The notes beneath the pieces were generated by a model. It saw nothing but the letters and a program-made list of their open reading frames with translations. It was not told where the DNA came from and did not search any database. A stretch of DNA of 64,000 nt from JAAZZY01 sp964612505 (lineage in GTDB: Bacteria; Chlamydiota; Chlamydiia; Chlamydiales; JAAZZY01), in contig CAZTEX010000012.1 in NCBI GenBank assembly GCA_964612505.1, positions 1-64,000 of the forward strand, read 5' to 3'. Shown here piece by piece: positions 35,433 through 44,709 of the stretch (position 1 is its first letter; the number at the start of each line of letters is the position of its first letter). A program made the translations under genes and the position numbers.

Positions 35433-36572
35433 TTATATTTGCTGAGCTTCTAAGCGAGCTACTCGATCCACATCTAAAATATGTTCTATAGATTGTACCG
35501 ATTGCTTTTGATGCCGCTCTAATAATTGTTCTAGTTTGTTAGAAATTTCTATCCATTTAATTTTTTTGTTTAAAAAGCGCTCGACTAGGATTTCATTAGC
35601 TGCATTTAGAAAACAAGGGAAACTCCCCCCTTCTTTTTGCGCATGATATGCAAGTCTTAAGCATGAAAACAAATCATAATTGGGTTGAAAGAATTGTAAA
35701 TGATTGTGACGAGTAAAGTCAAAGGGAGATAATTTTCCAAGATGCTTTTCGGGGTAGGTCAAAGCATATTGGATAGGGGTGATCATATTAGGCTCTCCCA
35801 TTTGGGCTAAAAGGGTATTGTCAATAAACTCCACCATACTGTGAATAATGCTTTGAGGGTGGATAATGACATCAATTTTATCCATGGGAATACCAAAGAG
35901 CCAGTGGGCTTCAATAACTTCAAATCCTTTATTCATTAAAGTAGAGCTATCGATGGTAATTTTAGAACCCATCGTCCAGGTTGGGTGATTGAGAGCTTGC
36001 TCTAAAGTCACTTGTTGAAGATCATTTTTGGAGAAATTTCGAAAAGGCCCACCCGATGCTGTTAAAATAATTCTAGAAACCGCTTCAATTGGCGCACCCT
36101 GAAGGCATTGAAAAATAGCGCTATGTTCACTGTCGATAGGAATTAGATTGCAGCCATTGGCTTTGCAAACTTTCATGATGAGCTCGCCGGCACTGATAAG
36201 GACCTCTTTATTAGCTAAAGCAACATCTTTGTGAGCATGGAGCGCAGCTAGCATAGGGGCAAGTCCATCATTGCCTACAATCGCGTTCACAACAAGATTG
36301 ACTTGGGGATAGGTAGCGACCTCTTGAATACCTTCCATGGAGGCGACAATTTTAACCCCTGGTAGCTTCTTTGCCAAAATCATTGCTTGCTTTGGATCAA
36401 ATACACCAATGATTTTTGGTTTAAATTCGAGTGCTTGCTGATAAAGCAAATCGATATTAGATTTAGCAGCGAGTCCAACAATTTGAAATTTTTCAGGGCC
36501 GAGGTGACGAACCACATTCAAGACATTTTGTCCAATCGATCCTGTCGAACCAAGAAGTGAAAGATATTTCAT
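35433..36572 (-). CDS. dxr: 1-deoxy-D-xylulose 5-phosphate reductoisomerase
   Basis: A 379-aa protein. NADPH loop GSTGSIGQNVLNVV at the start, LANKE, metal and substrate residues in IPIDSEHSAIFQCLQG, TASGGPFR, HPTWTMGSKITIDSST and MNKGFEVIEAHWLFG. It converts DXP to MEP, the committed step of the non-mevalonate isoprenoid pathway. Usual family length. Sandwiched between ytgD (74 bp upstream) and rseP, as in pathogenic chlamydiae. Confidence 0.96.
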   Translation of the reverse strand: MKYLSLLGSTGSIGQNVLNVVRHLGPEKFQIVGLAAKSNIDLLYQQALEFKPKIIGVFDPKQAMILAKKLPGVKIVASMEGIQEVATYPQVNLVVNAIVGNDGLAPMLAALHAHKDVALANKEVLISAGELIMKVCKANGCNLIPIDSEHSAIFQCLQGAPIEAVSRIILTASGGPFRNFSKNDLQQVTLEQALNHPTWTMGSKITIDSSTLMNKGFEVIEAHWLFGIPMDKIDVIIHPQSIIHSMVEFIDNTLLAQMGEPNMITPIQYALTYPEKHLGKLSPFDFTRHNHLQFFQPNYDLFSCLRLAYHAQKEGGSFPCFLNAANEILVERFLNKKIKWIEISNKLEQLLERHQKQSVQSIEHILDVDRVARLEAQQI

Positions 36573-36646
36573 AGGGCATCTAAAAAGTTAAAGTTTAAAT
36601 TTTTTGCCATCATACTCAAACACCCTAATTTAGGCGAGTTTGTTTT

Positions 36647-37645
36647 TTAATCTTTAATTTGAATAAAATTCTCTTTGTTTTTTAACAAATTGAAAACTCT
36701 TAATTTTTTAAATAATTGATTTAAAAAGTAGTTAGTAAAAAAAAGCGCATATAGGGTTAGCACGGTAACTCCCCCTGTCGATAGAGGCATTTGATAAACG
36801 CTCAGAATATGCCGGCTGACTACCACACCTAAAAAGGCTGCAAAAACACCAATACCCATAGCGGCAATCATTTGAGAGAAAAGGGATTTTGCATAATTTT
36901 TTGCAATCAGAGGGGGAATAATAAAGAAGCTTAAAACTAAAACAACGCCGACAGCGCGAAATGATCCAATCGAAGTCATTGAAAGTAAAAAAATCACTAA
37001 ATAATGGTAGAAAGAGAGTGAAAGTCCTTGAAGTCGACTATAAATGGGATCAAAAGTGGTCAGCTTTAATCCTCCAAAACAAAGTAAAATGAGGCTAATG
37101 TTGATGGTAAACATGGCTGCAATGTTGGGGATATCCCCAGTGTGCAACGCATCGACATTGCCAATGACAAGTTCTATGCCTACATGAGAATTTCTAGAGA
37201 AAAGGGAGATCAAAATAATCCCTAAGGCAAAAAGGGTTGTAAATACAAGACCTACCGCAGCATCTTTTTGCAGTTTCGATACCTTAACAATGAGATGAAT
37301 CAGAAAGGCGGTGATAAACCCTGTTAGAATCGCTGTAATAAAAAGACTTTGAAAACTTTTAGAGAGATCAAAGTGAGGCATACTTGAGCGCATCATTAAA
37401 TAGGTGAGGGCAATTCCAAACAGAATGCTGTGAGAAAGGGCATTGGCTTGCATCGTCATCTTGCGGTAAATTAAAAAAACACCCACCATGGCAGCTGATG
37501 CAGCGATCAGAGAAAGGATGAGAATCTGCAGTTCATCGGAAGCCAAAGTCGTCTTTCCTCCAATCAATAAACCAAGGCGTTGAAAGAAAGTCACAATAAA
37601 ATGGCTCCAATGAGCGCCGCTATATGGATTGAGGGCTCCTAGCAT
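36647..37645 (-). CDS. ytgD: ABC metal-ion transporter permease (YtgD/TroD-like)
   Basis: A 332-aa integral membrane protein with about eight to nine helices and the ABC-3 family signature (GVGVVLVLSFFIIPPLIA-type segment here reading AVGVVLVLSFFIIPPL). It overlaps ytgC by 7 bp, indicating translational coupling. It forms the channel for iron/manganese/zinc-type ions together with YtgC, powered by YtgB and fed by YtgA. The charged C-terminus carries no extra domain. Confidence 0.9.
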   Translation of the reverse strand: MLGALNPYSGAHWSHFIVTFFQRLGLLIGGKTTLASDELQILILSLIAASAAMVGVFLIYRKMTMQANALSHSILFGIALTYLMMRSSMPHFDLSKSFQSLFITAILTGFITAFLIHLIVKVSKLQKDAAVGLVFTTLFALGIILISLFSRNSHVGIELVIGNVDALHTGDIPNIAAMFTINISLILLCFGGLKLTTFDPIYSRLQGLSLSFYHYLVIFLLSMTSIGSFRAVGVVLVLSFFIIPPLIAKNYAKSLFSQMIAAMGIGVFAAFLGVVVSRHILSVYQMPLSTGGVTVLTLYALFFTNYFLNQLFKKLRVFNLLKNKENFIQIKD

Positions 37646-38946
37646 ACAGCACCTCCTGAAGGGATTGGCTGATTATGAGGATCTTTAGTAGGGTGATCCA
37701 TGATTCGTAAGAGCTCTTGTTCAATTTGAGGAGTAATGATGTGTTCCATCTCCTCAGCATTATGATGCACTCTCTCTTTGCCCACACCGATATGGACTAG
37801 ATAAAGTTCCCATAACCTGTGCATGCGGACAATACGCGCCGCACGTTGTTGCCCCTTTTTTGTTAAGTAGAGATTTTGTTTTTCTTTTTTTAAATAGCCT
37901 TTAAGGTCTAAGTAAACGAGCAAAGCTAAATAGTGAACTTTTGATAAGCTTTGAAAGGAATAAACATGTCCAAGTGTCCCTTTTTGCGGATCTTTTTGTT
38001 GAAAATGCCAAAGCGATTTTAAAATATTTTCTTCGTTACACTTGATCTTGAATTTTAAAATCCGTAGCGACCGAATAACCCAGCCTCTTTGAGGGGCAAA
38101 AATGAGTGAAAAGAGAGAGATTGAGGCGCTGACAAGTAAAATAGTCGGACCTGTAGCCAAAGAAAAAGCATTTTGCGTCTGTTCTGCCACTTTGGCTGAA
38201 AGGTAAATGCCTGCAAAACCGCTAATCAGGCCAATGATTCCAGCAATAACAAACATTCTAGAGAGATGATTCGTCCATTGCCTTGCTGCAATAGCAGGAC
38301 CCATTAACATTCCTGATAAAAGTAAAAGGCCAATGCTGCGTGTGCCAATGACGATAGAACCGATCAGCAAAATATAACAAAACGAGACCATCCAAGAAAC
38401 GTTAATGCCAACTGATTTTGCAAAAACAGAGTCAAAATTAACAATTTGAATTGGTTTATAAAATAAAATGAGGGAGAGGATGATAAAAAGAGCAAAACCA
38501 GCGTATAAAAAAAGATATTGATCAGTAATAGTGGCTGCTTGCCCTAATAAAAAAATGCGAGCCTGCTTGTAAGCGATGCTGTTGAAGGATTGTAAATAGC
38601 TGGATAGTGTTAAGCCCAGACCAAAGAAAAGAGCTAGGACAAAACAGAGAGCAGAATCACTTTTTAACTTGATTTTAGATCGGACAAAATGAAGAACCCA
38701 GAGTGATAAGATGCAAGAAAGAGCAGCGCCGCAGAGTCCGAAAGTAGAGTAAGATTTAAGTGGGCTCACAGCGACCAAGAGACTTCCTAGCATAATACCT
38801 GGATAGGTAGCATGAGCTAAAGTCTCTCCTAAAAGAGATTCTTTGCGAATAAATACAATCACGCCGATGAGGGAGCAAGCTAAGCACATTAACATGCAAC
38901 CGATGGTGGGCGCTCTTAAAATCGGATCGGAAAAAAACTGAATCAT
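37639..38946 (-). CDS. ytgC: ABC metal permease fused to DtxR-like repressor domain (YtgCR)
   Basis: A 435-aa protein. Residues about 1-285 are an ABC-3 family permease (eight or more helices; SIGLLLLSGMLMGPAIAAR motif). Residues about 295-435 are soluble and resemble a DtxR/MntR repressor: a winged-helix part ending LYLTKKGQQRAARIVRMHR, then HRLWELYLV and HHNAEEMEHIITPQIEQEL, matching the metal-binding HxxAExxEH helix. In C. trachomatis this same fusion is cleaved, releasing YtgR as an iron-dependent repressor of its operon. Conservation here implies the same regulation, which is inferred. Confidence 0.92.
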   Translation of the reverse strand: MIQFFSDPILRAPTIGCMLMCLACSLIGVIVFIRKESLLGETLAHATYPGIMLGSLLVAVSPLKSYSTFGLCGAALSCILSLWVLHFVRSKIKLKSDSALCFVLALFFGLGLTLSSYLQSFNSIAYKQARIFLLGQAATITDQYLFLYAGFALFIILSLILFYKPIQIVNFDSVFAKSVGINVSWMVSFCYILLIGSIVIGTRSIGLLLLSGMLMGPAIAARQWTNHLSRMFVIAGIIGLISGFAGIYLSAKVAEQTQNAFSLATGPTILLVSASISLFSLIFAPQRGWVIRSLRILKFKIKCNEENILKSLWHFQQKDPQKGTLGHVYSFQSLSKVHYLALLVYLDLKGYLKKEKQNLYLTKKGQQRAARIVRMHRLWELYLVHIGVGKERVHHNAEEMEHIITPQIEQELLRIMDHPTKDPHNQPIPSGGAVC

Positions 38947-39725
38947 GAGGGTCGCATCCCTGCATTTTTGTGTTGCGCTAGAGCAAAGGCCTCTTCGAAA
39001 AGATTCGTGCTTTGTCCATAAGTCATTTTTAAGTTTTCTGCGGTTAGCTCGCGCTTAACTTCTCCACAAGCAATTAAACGCATATTAATCATCATTACCC
39101 AATCAAAATGTTCTTGAATATTTTTTAAATCGTGGTGGATGACAAAAATAGATTTCCCTTGGCTTTTAAGTTCTTTTAAAAAATTAAAAATCACACCGCT
39201 AGTGACAGAATCCACTCCTGAGAAAGGCTCATCTAGAAAATAAATTTCTGCTTTTTGTAAAAAAGCCCTGGCTAAAAAGACTCTTTGCTTTTGTCCCACA
39301 GAAAGTTGGCTAATTTGTCTTTGAGCATAGCGTTCCATGTCTACTTTGCGCAACGCTTCAATCGCTTGGAGTCGGTCGCTTTGGCTGACCCATTTTAAAA
39401 ATCCTAGTTTGGGATAGAGGCCTTGCATTACGAGTTCTTCAACAGTAATAGGGAAGTCCCAATCAATAGATTCTCTTTGAGGAATATAGGCAATTTTTTG
39501 AAGCTGAGATTTTTTTTCACTGCCTAAAATTCTTATTTTGCCACTCAAGGGTTTAACAAGTCCTAAAATCGTTTTGATAAAAGTGCTTTTACCCGCTCCA
39601 TTGGGCCCAATAATCGCAACCATTTGACCTTTGGGTACTTTAAAATGAATATCCCAAAGAACGGAAATGTGATCATAACTAACTGTAAGGTGTTCAACAT
39701 CTAAAGCAAAGTCATCAGAGTTCAT
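38943..39725 (-). CDS. ytgB: ABC metal transporter ATPase (YtgB)
   Basis: A 260-aa ATPase with Walker A GPNGAGKST, Q-loop AYIPQRESIDWDFP, signature LSVGQKQR, Walker B IYFLDEP and switch His in FVIHHD. The IPQRxxxDWxFP stretch is typical of manganese/zinc/iron-type transporters. It overlaps ytgC and ytgA by 4 bp each. It couples ATP hydrolysis to metal import by YtgCD. Confidence 0.95.
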   Translation of the reverse strand: MNSDDFALDVEHLTVSYDHISVLWDIHFKVPKGQMVAIIGPNGAGKSTFIKTILGLVKPLSGKIRILGSEKKSQLQKIAYIPQRESIDWDFPITVEELVMQGLYPKLGFLKWVSQSDRLQAIEALRKVDMERYAQRQISQLSVGQKQRVFLARAFLQKAEIYFLDEPFSGVDSVTSGVIFNFLKELKSQGKSIFVIHHDLKNIQEHFDWVMMINMRLIACGEVKRELTAENLKMTYGQSTNLFEEAFALAQHKNAGMRPS

Positions 39726-40702
39726 GAAACCTCACTCAGTTGAGCATGGATGACTTTTGCATTATGTAAAATCATATCTAAATAGTTTTGGTCTGTAACT
39801 TCATTGTGCGACATGGTATCCCCGTAAAGAGCTTCTGAGGAAATTCTCACAGAGAGGCCAGATTTTAAAGAGGCATCTTTAATTTTATAAATAGAATCTA
39901 AATTGACATTATATTCAGGAAAAATGGTTGTTACATTATGGTTTTGAATAAAGCGAATGACTCTTTGAATATCTGAGGTGCTCAACTGGCAGTCGGGAGC
40001 TAAACCTTCTGGAGCGATAAAACGCTTTCTCCATTGATCATTGGCAAGTTCATTTTGAGGGGCTAAGTAACCTCGTGCAAAGTAATAGAAGGCATCATGG
40101 CAAGTAATTAAATAACGTCTCTGATCGGGGATCTGTTGCATTAATGAAAGAATCGTTTGATGAGCCGCTTGCATTTGCCTTCTCATCTCTTCTCCATTTT
40201 TTTGGAAGAAATCGGCATGCTCAGGCGTTAGAAGAGACAGATGTTCAACAATACAGGGGATGGCTTTTTCCCAAATAGAGATATCCATCCAAATATGGGG
40301 ATCTAATTCACCATTTGTTTTTAAAATAATTTCTGGGTGGTGCCTTTGAATATAGTTGCCAATTGACTGACTATTGAGGTGCTGAGAGAGGTGCTGGTGA
40401 ATATTAGGGTTATGTTCTAAACCGAGCCCATTATAAAAAATTAAATCGGCTTGAGTTAAAACTTCATCATCTCCTTTAACAAGCTCATAAGAGTGGGGAT
40501 CAAGATCTTTTTTGATCAACGTTTTGACGATGACTTTGTCTTGAGCTATTTGCTGGGTCAAATCAGTGATCATACTAATCGTGCAGAGCACGCTCTTTTG
40601 ATCACTATTTTGGGCAATCGTATTTGACTTTGGAGTTGTGCAACTAAAAATTAAAAAAATGATTAAGCAGCAAAAACTCGCAACAACTAATTGTTTTTTC
40701 AT
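39722..40702 (-). CDS. ytgA: Metal-binding periplasmic lipoprotein (YtgA)
   Basis: 326 aa from ATG 40702 (TTG 40711 is a poorer choice). Lipoprotein signal MKKQLVVASFCCLIIFLIFS with lipobox Cys at 21. Cluster A-1 (ZnuA/TroA) features: DPHSYEL with the first ligand His, NGLGLEHN, DPHIWMD with the second His, CHDAFYYFAR, and a terminal IFPEYNV segment. It captures metal in the periplasm for YtgBCD. First gene of the operon ytgABCD-dxr-rseP. The AT-rich 396-bp region upstream presumably contains the YtgR-responsive promoter. Confidence 0.94.
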   Translation of the reverse strand: MKKQLVVASFCCLIIFLIFSCTTPKSNTIAQNSDQKSVLCTISMITDLTQQIAQDKVIVKTLIKKDLDPHSYELVKGDDEVLTQADLIFYNGLGLEHNPNIHQHLSQHLNSQSIGNYIQRHHPEIILKTNGELDPHIWMDISIWEKAIPCIVEHLSLLTPEHADFFQKNGEEMRRQMQAAHQTILSLMQQIPDQRRYLITCHDAFYYFARGYLAPQNELANDQWRKRFIAPEGLAPDCQLSTSDIQRVIRFIQNHNVTTIFPEYNVNLDSIYKIKDASLKSGLSVRISSEALYGDTMSHNEVTDQNYLDMILHNAKVIHAQLSEVS

Positions 40703-41098
40703 GAATGTCAATAAATTAAAATCCTGATTGGTATTATCCTATAATGAACAGTTCTTAACAAGCTTATATAAACTCTCATTTTCAATATTAGAGTTAGGTT
40801 AATTCTCTTTTATTTTCAAAACAAAAATTCAAAACAAAGGCTATTTTTTATCTTAAGAAAGTAATAAAACTAAAACTGCCTGTTTTAAAACTTTATGACA
40901 TGAAATAATAATAAAAATTTTCTAAAAAATATTTAATATTTGCAAAAAAAATATTACATTAAATATAAGTTTGTTGTTTTTAAATTGAAAAACTAAAGAA
41001 TGCTTGAACAAAATTTATAATGAATCTATTCTGACCGCCAATTTACTAAATTGCTCTTTGATTCATTTAATATAAAATAAAACGTATAGGGTGACGCC
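40703..41098. other. Divergent promoter region between ytgA and the small conserved gene
   Basis: Very AT-rich and without genes. It contains TAATATT / AATATTA inverted arms around 40934-40956 and several TATAAT-like words; base composition makes these weak evidence. The expected location of the ytg operon promoter and operator. Confidence 0.5.
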
Positions 41099-41590
41099 AT
41101 GAATTTGCCGGAAACGGACCTTAAAACTCTCCAAGAATTAGATGATACAATTCGAAGAGCAGTTAAAAAAATTAACGGAACAAAAGAAAACGACATTTGC
41201 CGATATCTTCCTATTCCAAATGGGGGATATATGCATCATTTTACAATGAGAAAAATGAAAACTGAAGAACCCAAGGTTCTTTCTGTTCTGATCAACCGCT
41301 ATATCAACTCTGTTGATAAACCCACTTCTGTAGCTCCCAAGCCTAGGGCTGCTCGTGGATCTAGAAAGCGCCGTGGGGGGATTAACTTTTCTCGTTCAGA
41401 ATTAGAAAAATTAATTGACATTGCTAAGACCCTTGGAGAAGATGAGATCATTAATAAGTTGACTCCGCGTAAATCGCTAGCTGCCTATCGCCGAGATCTG
41501 ATCATGTCAGTTAAAAATAATGAAGTAGATGAAAAGCTTTGGAGAGATTACGCTCAAGCAGTTGCCGAAGCCTCGGATGATGATCTATAA
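41099..41590 (+). CDS. Conserved chlamydial hypothetical protein (CT066 position)
   Basis: A 163-aa soluble protein. An N-terminal half (MNLPETDLKTLQELDDTI) contains a DICRYLPIPNGGYMHHFT segment. A Lys/Arg/Ala linker around 84-100 (PKPRAARGSRKRRGG) resembles nucleic-acid-binding tails, and a helical C-terminus follows. By position between ytgA and the ATP/ADP translocase it corresponds to CT066 of C. trachomatis, whose function is unknown. It ends at a strong terminator, so it is transcribed separately from npt1. Confidence 0.7.
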   Translation: MNLPETDLKTLQELDDTIRRAVKKINGTKENDICRYLPIPNGGYMHHFTMRKMKTEEPKVLSVLINRYINSVDKPTSVAPKPRAARGSRKRRGGINFSRSELEKLIDIAKTLGEDEIINKLTPRKSLAAYRRDLIMSVKNNEVDEKLWRDYAQAVAEASDDDL

Positions 41591-41614
41591 ACAAAAATTT
41601 AATTTTACTGTTTT

Positions 41615-41653
41615 AAGCTTAAGTTTATTAAAAAACTTAAGCTTCTTTTTTTT
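41615..41653 (+). terminator. Rho-independent terminator
   Basis: Perfect 12-bp stem AAGCTTAAGTTT / AAACTTAAGCTT with a six-base loop, followed by C and eight T. Confidence 0.9.
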
Positions 41654-41739
41654 AAAAACTATATTAAGATTCTTTCAATTATTTATTAATCCTTTTTTCA
41701 GAGTTTATAACTAAAATATTTTTTATCTGTTGTGAACAT

Positions 41740-41767
41740 TTGCAATTTATCTAGCAGATGGTATAAT
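41740..41767 (+). promoter_or_regulatory. Probable sigma-66/70-type promoter of npt1
   Basis: TTGCAA (41740-41745), 16-base spacer, TATAAT (41762-41767), 57 bp before the ATG of the ATP/ADP translocase and downstream of the preceding terminator. Confidence 0.6.
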
Positions 41768-41824
41768 ATTATCGGTTTTTCAATACTTTTTGTGTCTAAT
41801 ATCTAAACAATAGAGGCGAAACAT

Positions 41825-43411
41825 ATGTCTGAAACACAACAAAAGTCCTTTGGTAAAATGCGGTCTTTAATATGGCCCATTCATGCCTTTGAACTTAAGA
41901 AAATTGTTCCATTACTACTCATGTTCTTTTGTGTCATTTTCAATTACACAATTTTAAGAGACTTGAAAGATGCACTAGTTGTTACAGCACCTGGTTCTGG
42001 AGCAGAAATTATCCCTTTCTTAAAGGTCTACGGAGTTATTCCGATGGCAGTCCTCTTTATGATCGGATATGCAAAACTGAGTAATAAACTGAACAAGCAG
42101 AAATTATTCTATACAACTATTTCCTTCTTCATGGTCTTTTTTGCTGTATTTGCATTTATGTTATATCCAATGAGAGATGTTCTTCATCCAACTCATGCAG
42201 CAGATTGGCTACAAGCACATCTACCAACAGGCTTGAGTGGTTTAGTGGCTATTTTCCGAAATTGGACATATGCATTGTTTTATATAATGGCAGAACTTTG
42301 GGGTAGCGTTGCGCTCTCTCTAGTCCTTTGGGGCTTTGCCAACGATATTACACGTGTCACAGAAGCTAAGAGATTCTATCCTTTATTAGGTATTGGAGCT
42401 AATTTAGCCCTTCCTGTTTCAGGTCCATTAATTATCTATTTTGCAAACTTAAGAAGAGTTCTTCCTGAAGGCGTCGATGCTTGGGGTTATACATTAAACC
42501 TATTGATGGGAGCTGTCACAGTGGCCTGTCTTCTTCTAATGTTTACGTATTCATGGATCCAAAAAAATGTCTTAACAGACCCACGTTTTTATGATCCAAA
42601 TGAGCAAAAGAAAAAGAAGAAAGAGAAACCTTCGATGGGGGTTATGGAAAGCTTCCGTTACCTAGCAAAATCGAAATATTTAGGATGTTTAGCTCTGATC
42701 GTATTTGCTTACGGTGTGTCTATTAACCTAATTGAAGTAACTTGGAAAGCTCAGCTTAAAATTCAATACCCAGATCCAGCGGCATACCTTGGGTTTATGG
42801 GATTATTTTCAACAATTACAGGACCAGTAACCATCTTTACGATGTTGTTTGTGGGTGGTAATTTGATGAGAAAGAAAGGTTGGACGTTTACAGCTCTTGT
42901 AACTCCAATTATGCTCCTTGTCACAGGCGGGCTTTTCTTTGTATTCATCTTATTCAAAACACAACTTTCTCCGATGACAGCATTGCTTGGTGTAACACCC
43001 GTGTTTTTTGCAGTCGTTTTAGGGATGGTTCAAAATATGCTTAGTAAGTCAACCAAGTATTCACTATTTGACCCAACTAAAGAGATGGCCTACATTCCAT
43101 TAGACCAAGAGTCTAAAGTTAAAGGAAAGGCTGCGATTGACGTTGTGGGTGCAAGACTTGGAAAATCTGGTGGAGCTTTCTTCCAGCAGATCTTACTGGC
43201 CATTTTTGGTACAGTATCAGCAATCACTCCATACGTAGCTGTTTTCGTCGTGGTTATCGTTCTTGCTTGGCTTGGCGCTGCTAAAGCTCTTGGAAAACGT
43301 TTTGACCAATTGACTAAAGAACAAGAAGAAGAAAGAGCTAGAGAAGCTTTACAAGCGCAAGCAAGTAATCTTTCTGCTCCTAAAGCTTCAGCTGAAAAAG
43401 TGACTGTTTAA
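41825..43411 (+). CDS. npt1: ATP/ADP translocase (nucleotide transporter 1)
   Basis: A 528-aa protein of the TlcA/NTT family with about twelve helices: NYTILRDLKDALVVTAPGSG near the first helix, FWGFANDITRV-like region (LWGFANDITRVTEAKRFYP), and KSTKYSLFDPTKEMAYIPLD near the end. The KYSLFDPTKEMAYIPL and NYTILRDLKD blocks are hallmarks of nucleotide transporters of chlamydiae, rickettsiae and plastids. By position it equals C. trachomatis Npt1 (CT065), which exchanges host ATP for bacterial ADP. A Lys-rich cytosolic loop follows helix six. It is flanked by a good promoter and a strong terminator, so it is monocistronic. Confidence 0.96.
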   Translation: MSETQQKSFGKMRSLIWPIHAFELKKIVPLLLMFFCVIFNYTILRDLKDALVVTAPGSGAEIIPFLKVYGVIPMAVLFMIGYAKLSNKLNKQKLFYTTISFFMVFFAVFAFMLYPMRDVLHPTHAADWLQAHLPTGLSGLVAIFRNWTYALFYIMAELWGSVALSLVLWGFANDITRVTEAKRFYPLLGIGANLALPVSGPLIIYFANLRRVLPEGVDAWGYTLNLLMGAVTVACLLLMFTYSWIQKNVLTDPRFYDPNEQKKKKKEKPSMGVMESFRYLAKSKYLGCLALIVFAYGVSINLIEVTWKAQLKIQYPDPAAYLGFMGLFSTITGPVTIFTMLFVGGNLMRKKGWTFTALVTPIMLLVTGGLFFVFILFKTQLSPMTALLGVTPVFFAVVLGMVQNMLSKSTKYSLFDPTKEMAYIPLDQESKVKGKAAIDVVGARLGKSGGAFFQQILLAIFGTVSAITPYVAVFVVVIVLAWLGAAKALGKRFDQLTKEQEEERAREALQAQASNLSAPKASAEKVTV

Positions 43412-43444
43412 TCACTAGCTGATTTAACCGCTTTATAAAAAAAA

Positions 43445-43473
43445 GACCTTCAAAAATGAAGGTCTTTTTTTTT
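43445..43473 (+). terminator. Rho-independent terminator after npt1
   Basis: Perfect 8-bp stem GACCTTCA / TGAAGGTC, AAAA loop, nine T. Confidence 0.95.
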
Positions 43474-43514
43474 ACCCTAATTATAGTGAACCTAATAAAA
43501 CCAAAGAACAAAAA

Positions 43515-44556
43515 ATGGCCTCTCAAGCAACCGGTAATACAAATTCTCTTTTTCCAACAACCAATAAGACCCTTTACAGAAAATTTGGATGAATACAGGC
43601 CTGATAGTAAATCCAAAACAACAGGATCTCTGGGCGATGATGTGAGATCTTCTCCATTTGCAATGGCAAAGGATCTTTTTGATGGATTAGCTATAAGTAT
43701 GCCTCATGGGGTTTCACTGAAAATCCAAGGCGTTTTGGGATCTATGCAGGTCGTCGCTTTTATGCCTAGATCTGAAAAAGGGAGCTCAAAAAATCTTTTT
43801 GATAAACCCACATATGAGCCGCCTTCTGAGCAAATGACTTATATTTTTAACAGTGAGCTAGTCTCTGTGTTACAAAGGGCTAATCAACCTGAACAGGTAG
43901 CATTGAATGGTAGACGATTTCATTCAGTAATCCCTACTGTCAACATGGTTTTCGATAGAGCATCGAAAGCGAAGCAAAGAAAGGCTGATAAGGAATCCAT
44001 TCCATCAGAATCAAAATCTGCAGCATTCAACTTTCCGATTGTAAGAACCTACGACGGAGAAAGCGCTGCTCGCCTTATTTTTTCTTTTGAAGAAATCTGT
44101 TTAGGGGTTGCAGATGTAATTCTTGAGCCAGTACCTAAGAATCTTATCAGTAGAAAAATGGTCAAGCTAGCTATGCATCATCCTAAAGTAGGAGATCAGC
44201 TAGCAAAGGACGGGCAAAAGCGGCTTCTAGAAAAGTTCCCTAGTGGTTACTACATTGAATTAATATCTTCTGAGTTAAATGGGACATTGACAGTGCATCG
44301 ATCATACTTAAGTAGCAGTGGCAGAAAAAAGTTGGAAGCAGGTCAAGATTTTTTATGGGAAAATAACAGAGTTTATCAGTATGACCAAGCTGCCCAACAT
44401 CTAGAGCTAGAAGAAAATGAACAAATTGCTCCAGGTACTGTAAGCGCAATAAAAGGCGCTACACAAAAAGGAGGGAGATTTCCTCCTCCCTCAAATGGAA
44501 CTTTACATCTTCTTTCTGCGGTAGCTGAAGTGGAAGAGCCAGAAGAAGAATCTTAG
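43515..44556 (+). CDS. Tandem paralogue family member 1 (N-terminal frameshift suspected)
   Basis: Family of three adjacent proteins with shared motifs: (E)NL(D/E)xYxPDS near the start, SESK-x-xAF, RTYxGExxxRLIF, FLGxVDLNF-like, RKxVxLxxH, SGYxxEL-x-SSELxGTLxVHRS, and FLWExxRVYxYD at the end. The main frame is open from 43456, but that ATG lies in the terminator hairpin; GTG 43486 is possible. ATG 43515 begins MASQATGNTNS, matching the start MASSANF of member 2, but in another frame that closes at 43592, so a +1 shift separates start and body. If intact it is about 345 aa. No signal peptide; function unknown. Confidence 0.5.
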
Positions 44557-44709
44557 AAGAGTAGTCGCCTGCTAGAGAATCAAAGTACAATCAATTAAAA
44601 ATTTGAAACAGATGTTGATATAACTTCTTTTAAGAAAAAGATCTTCTTTTTTGCAGCTCTTTTTTTTATACTTGTTATTTTCAATAAACAAACATCTAAA
44701 TCGAGGAAA

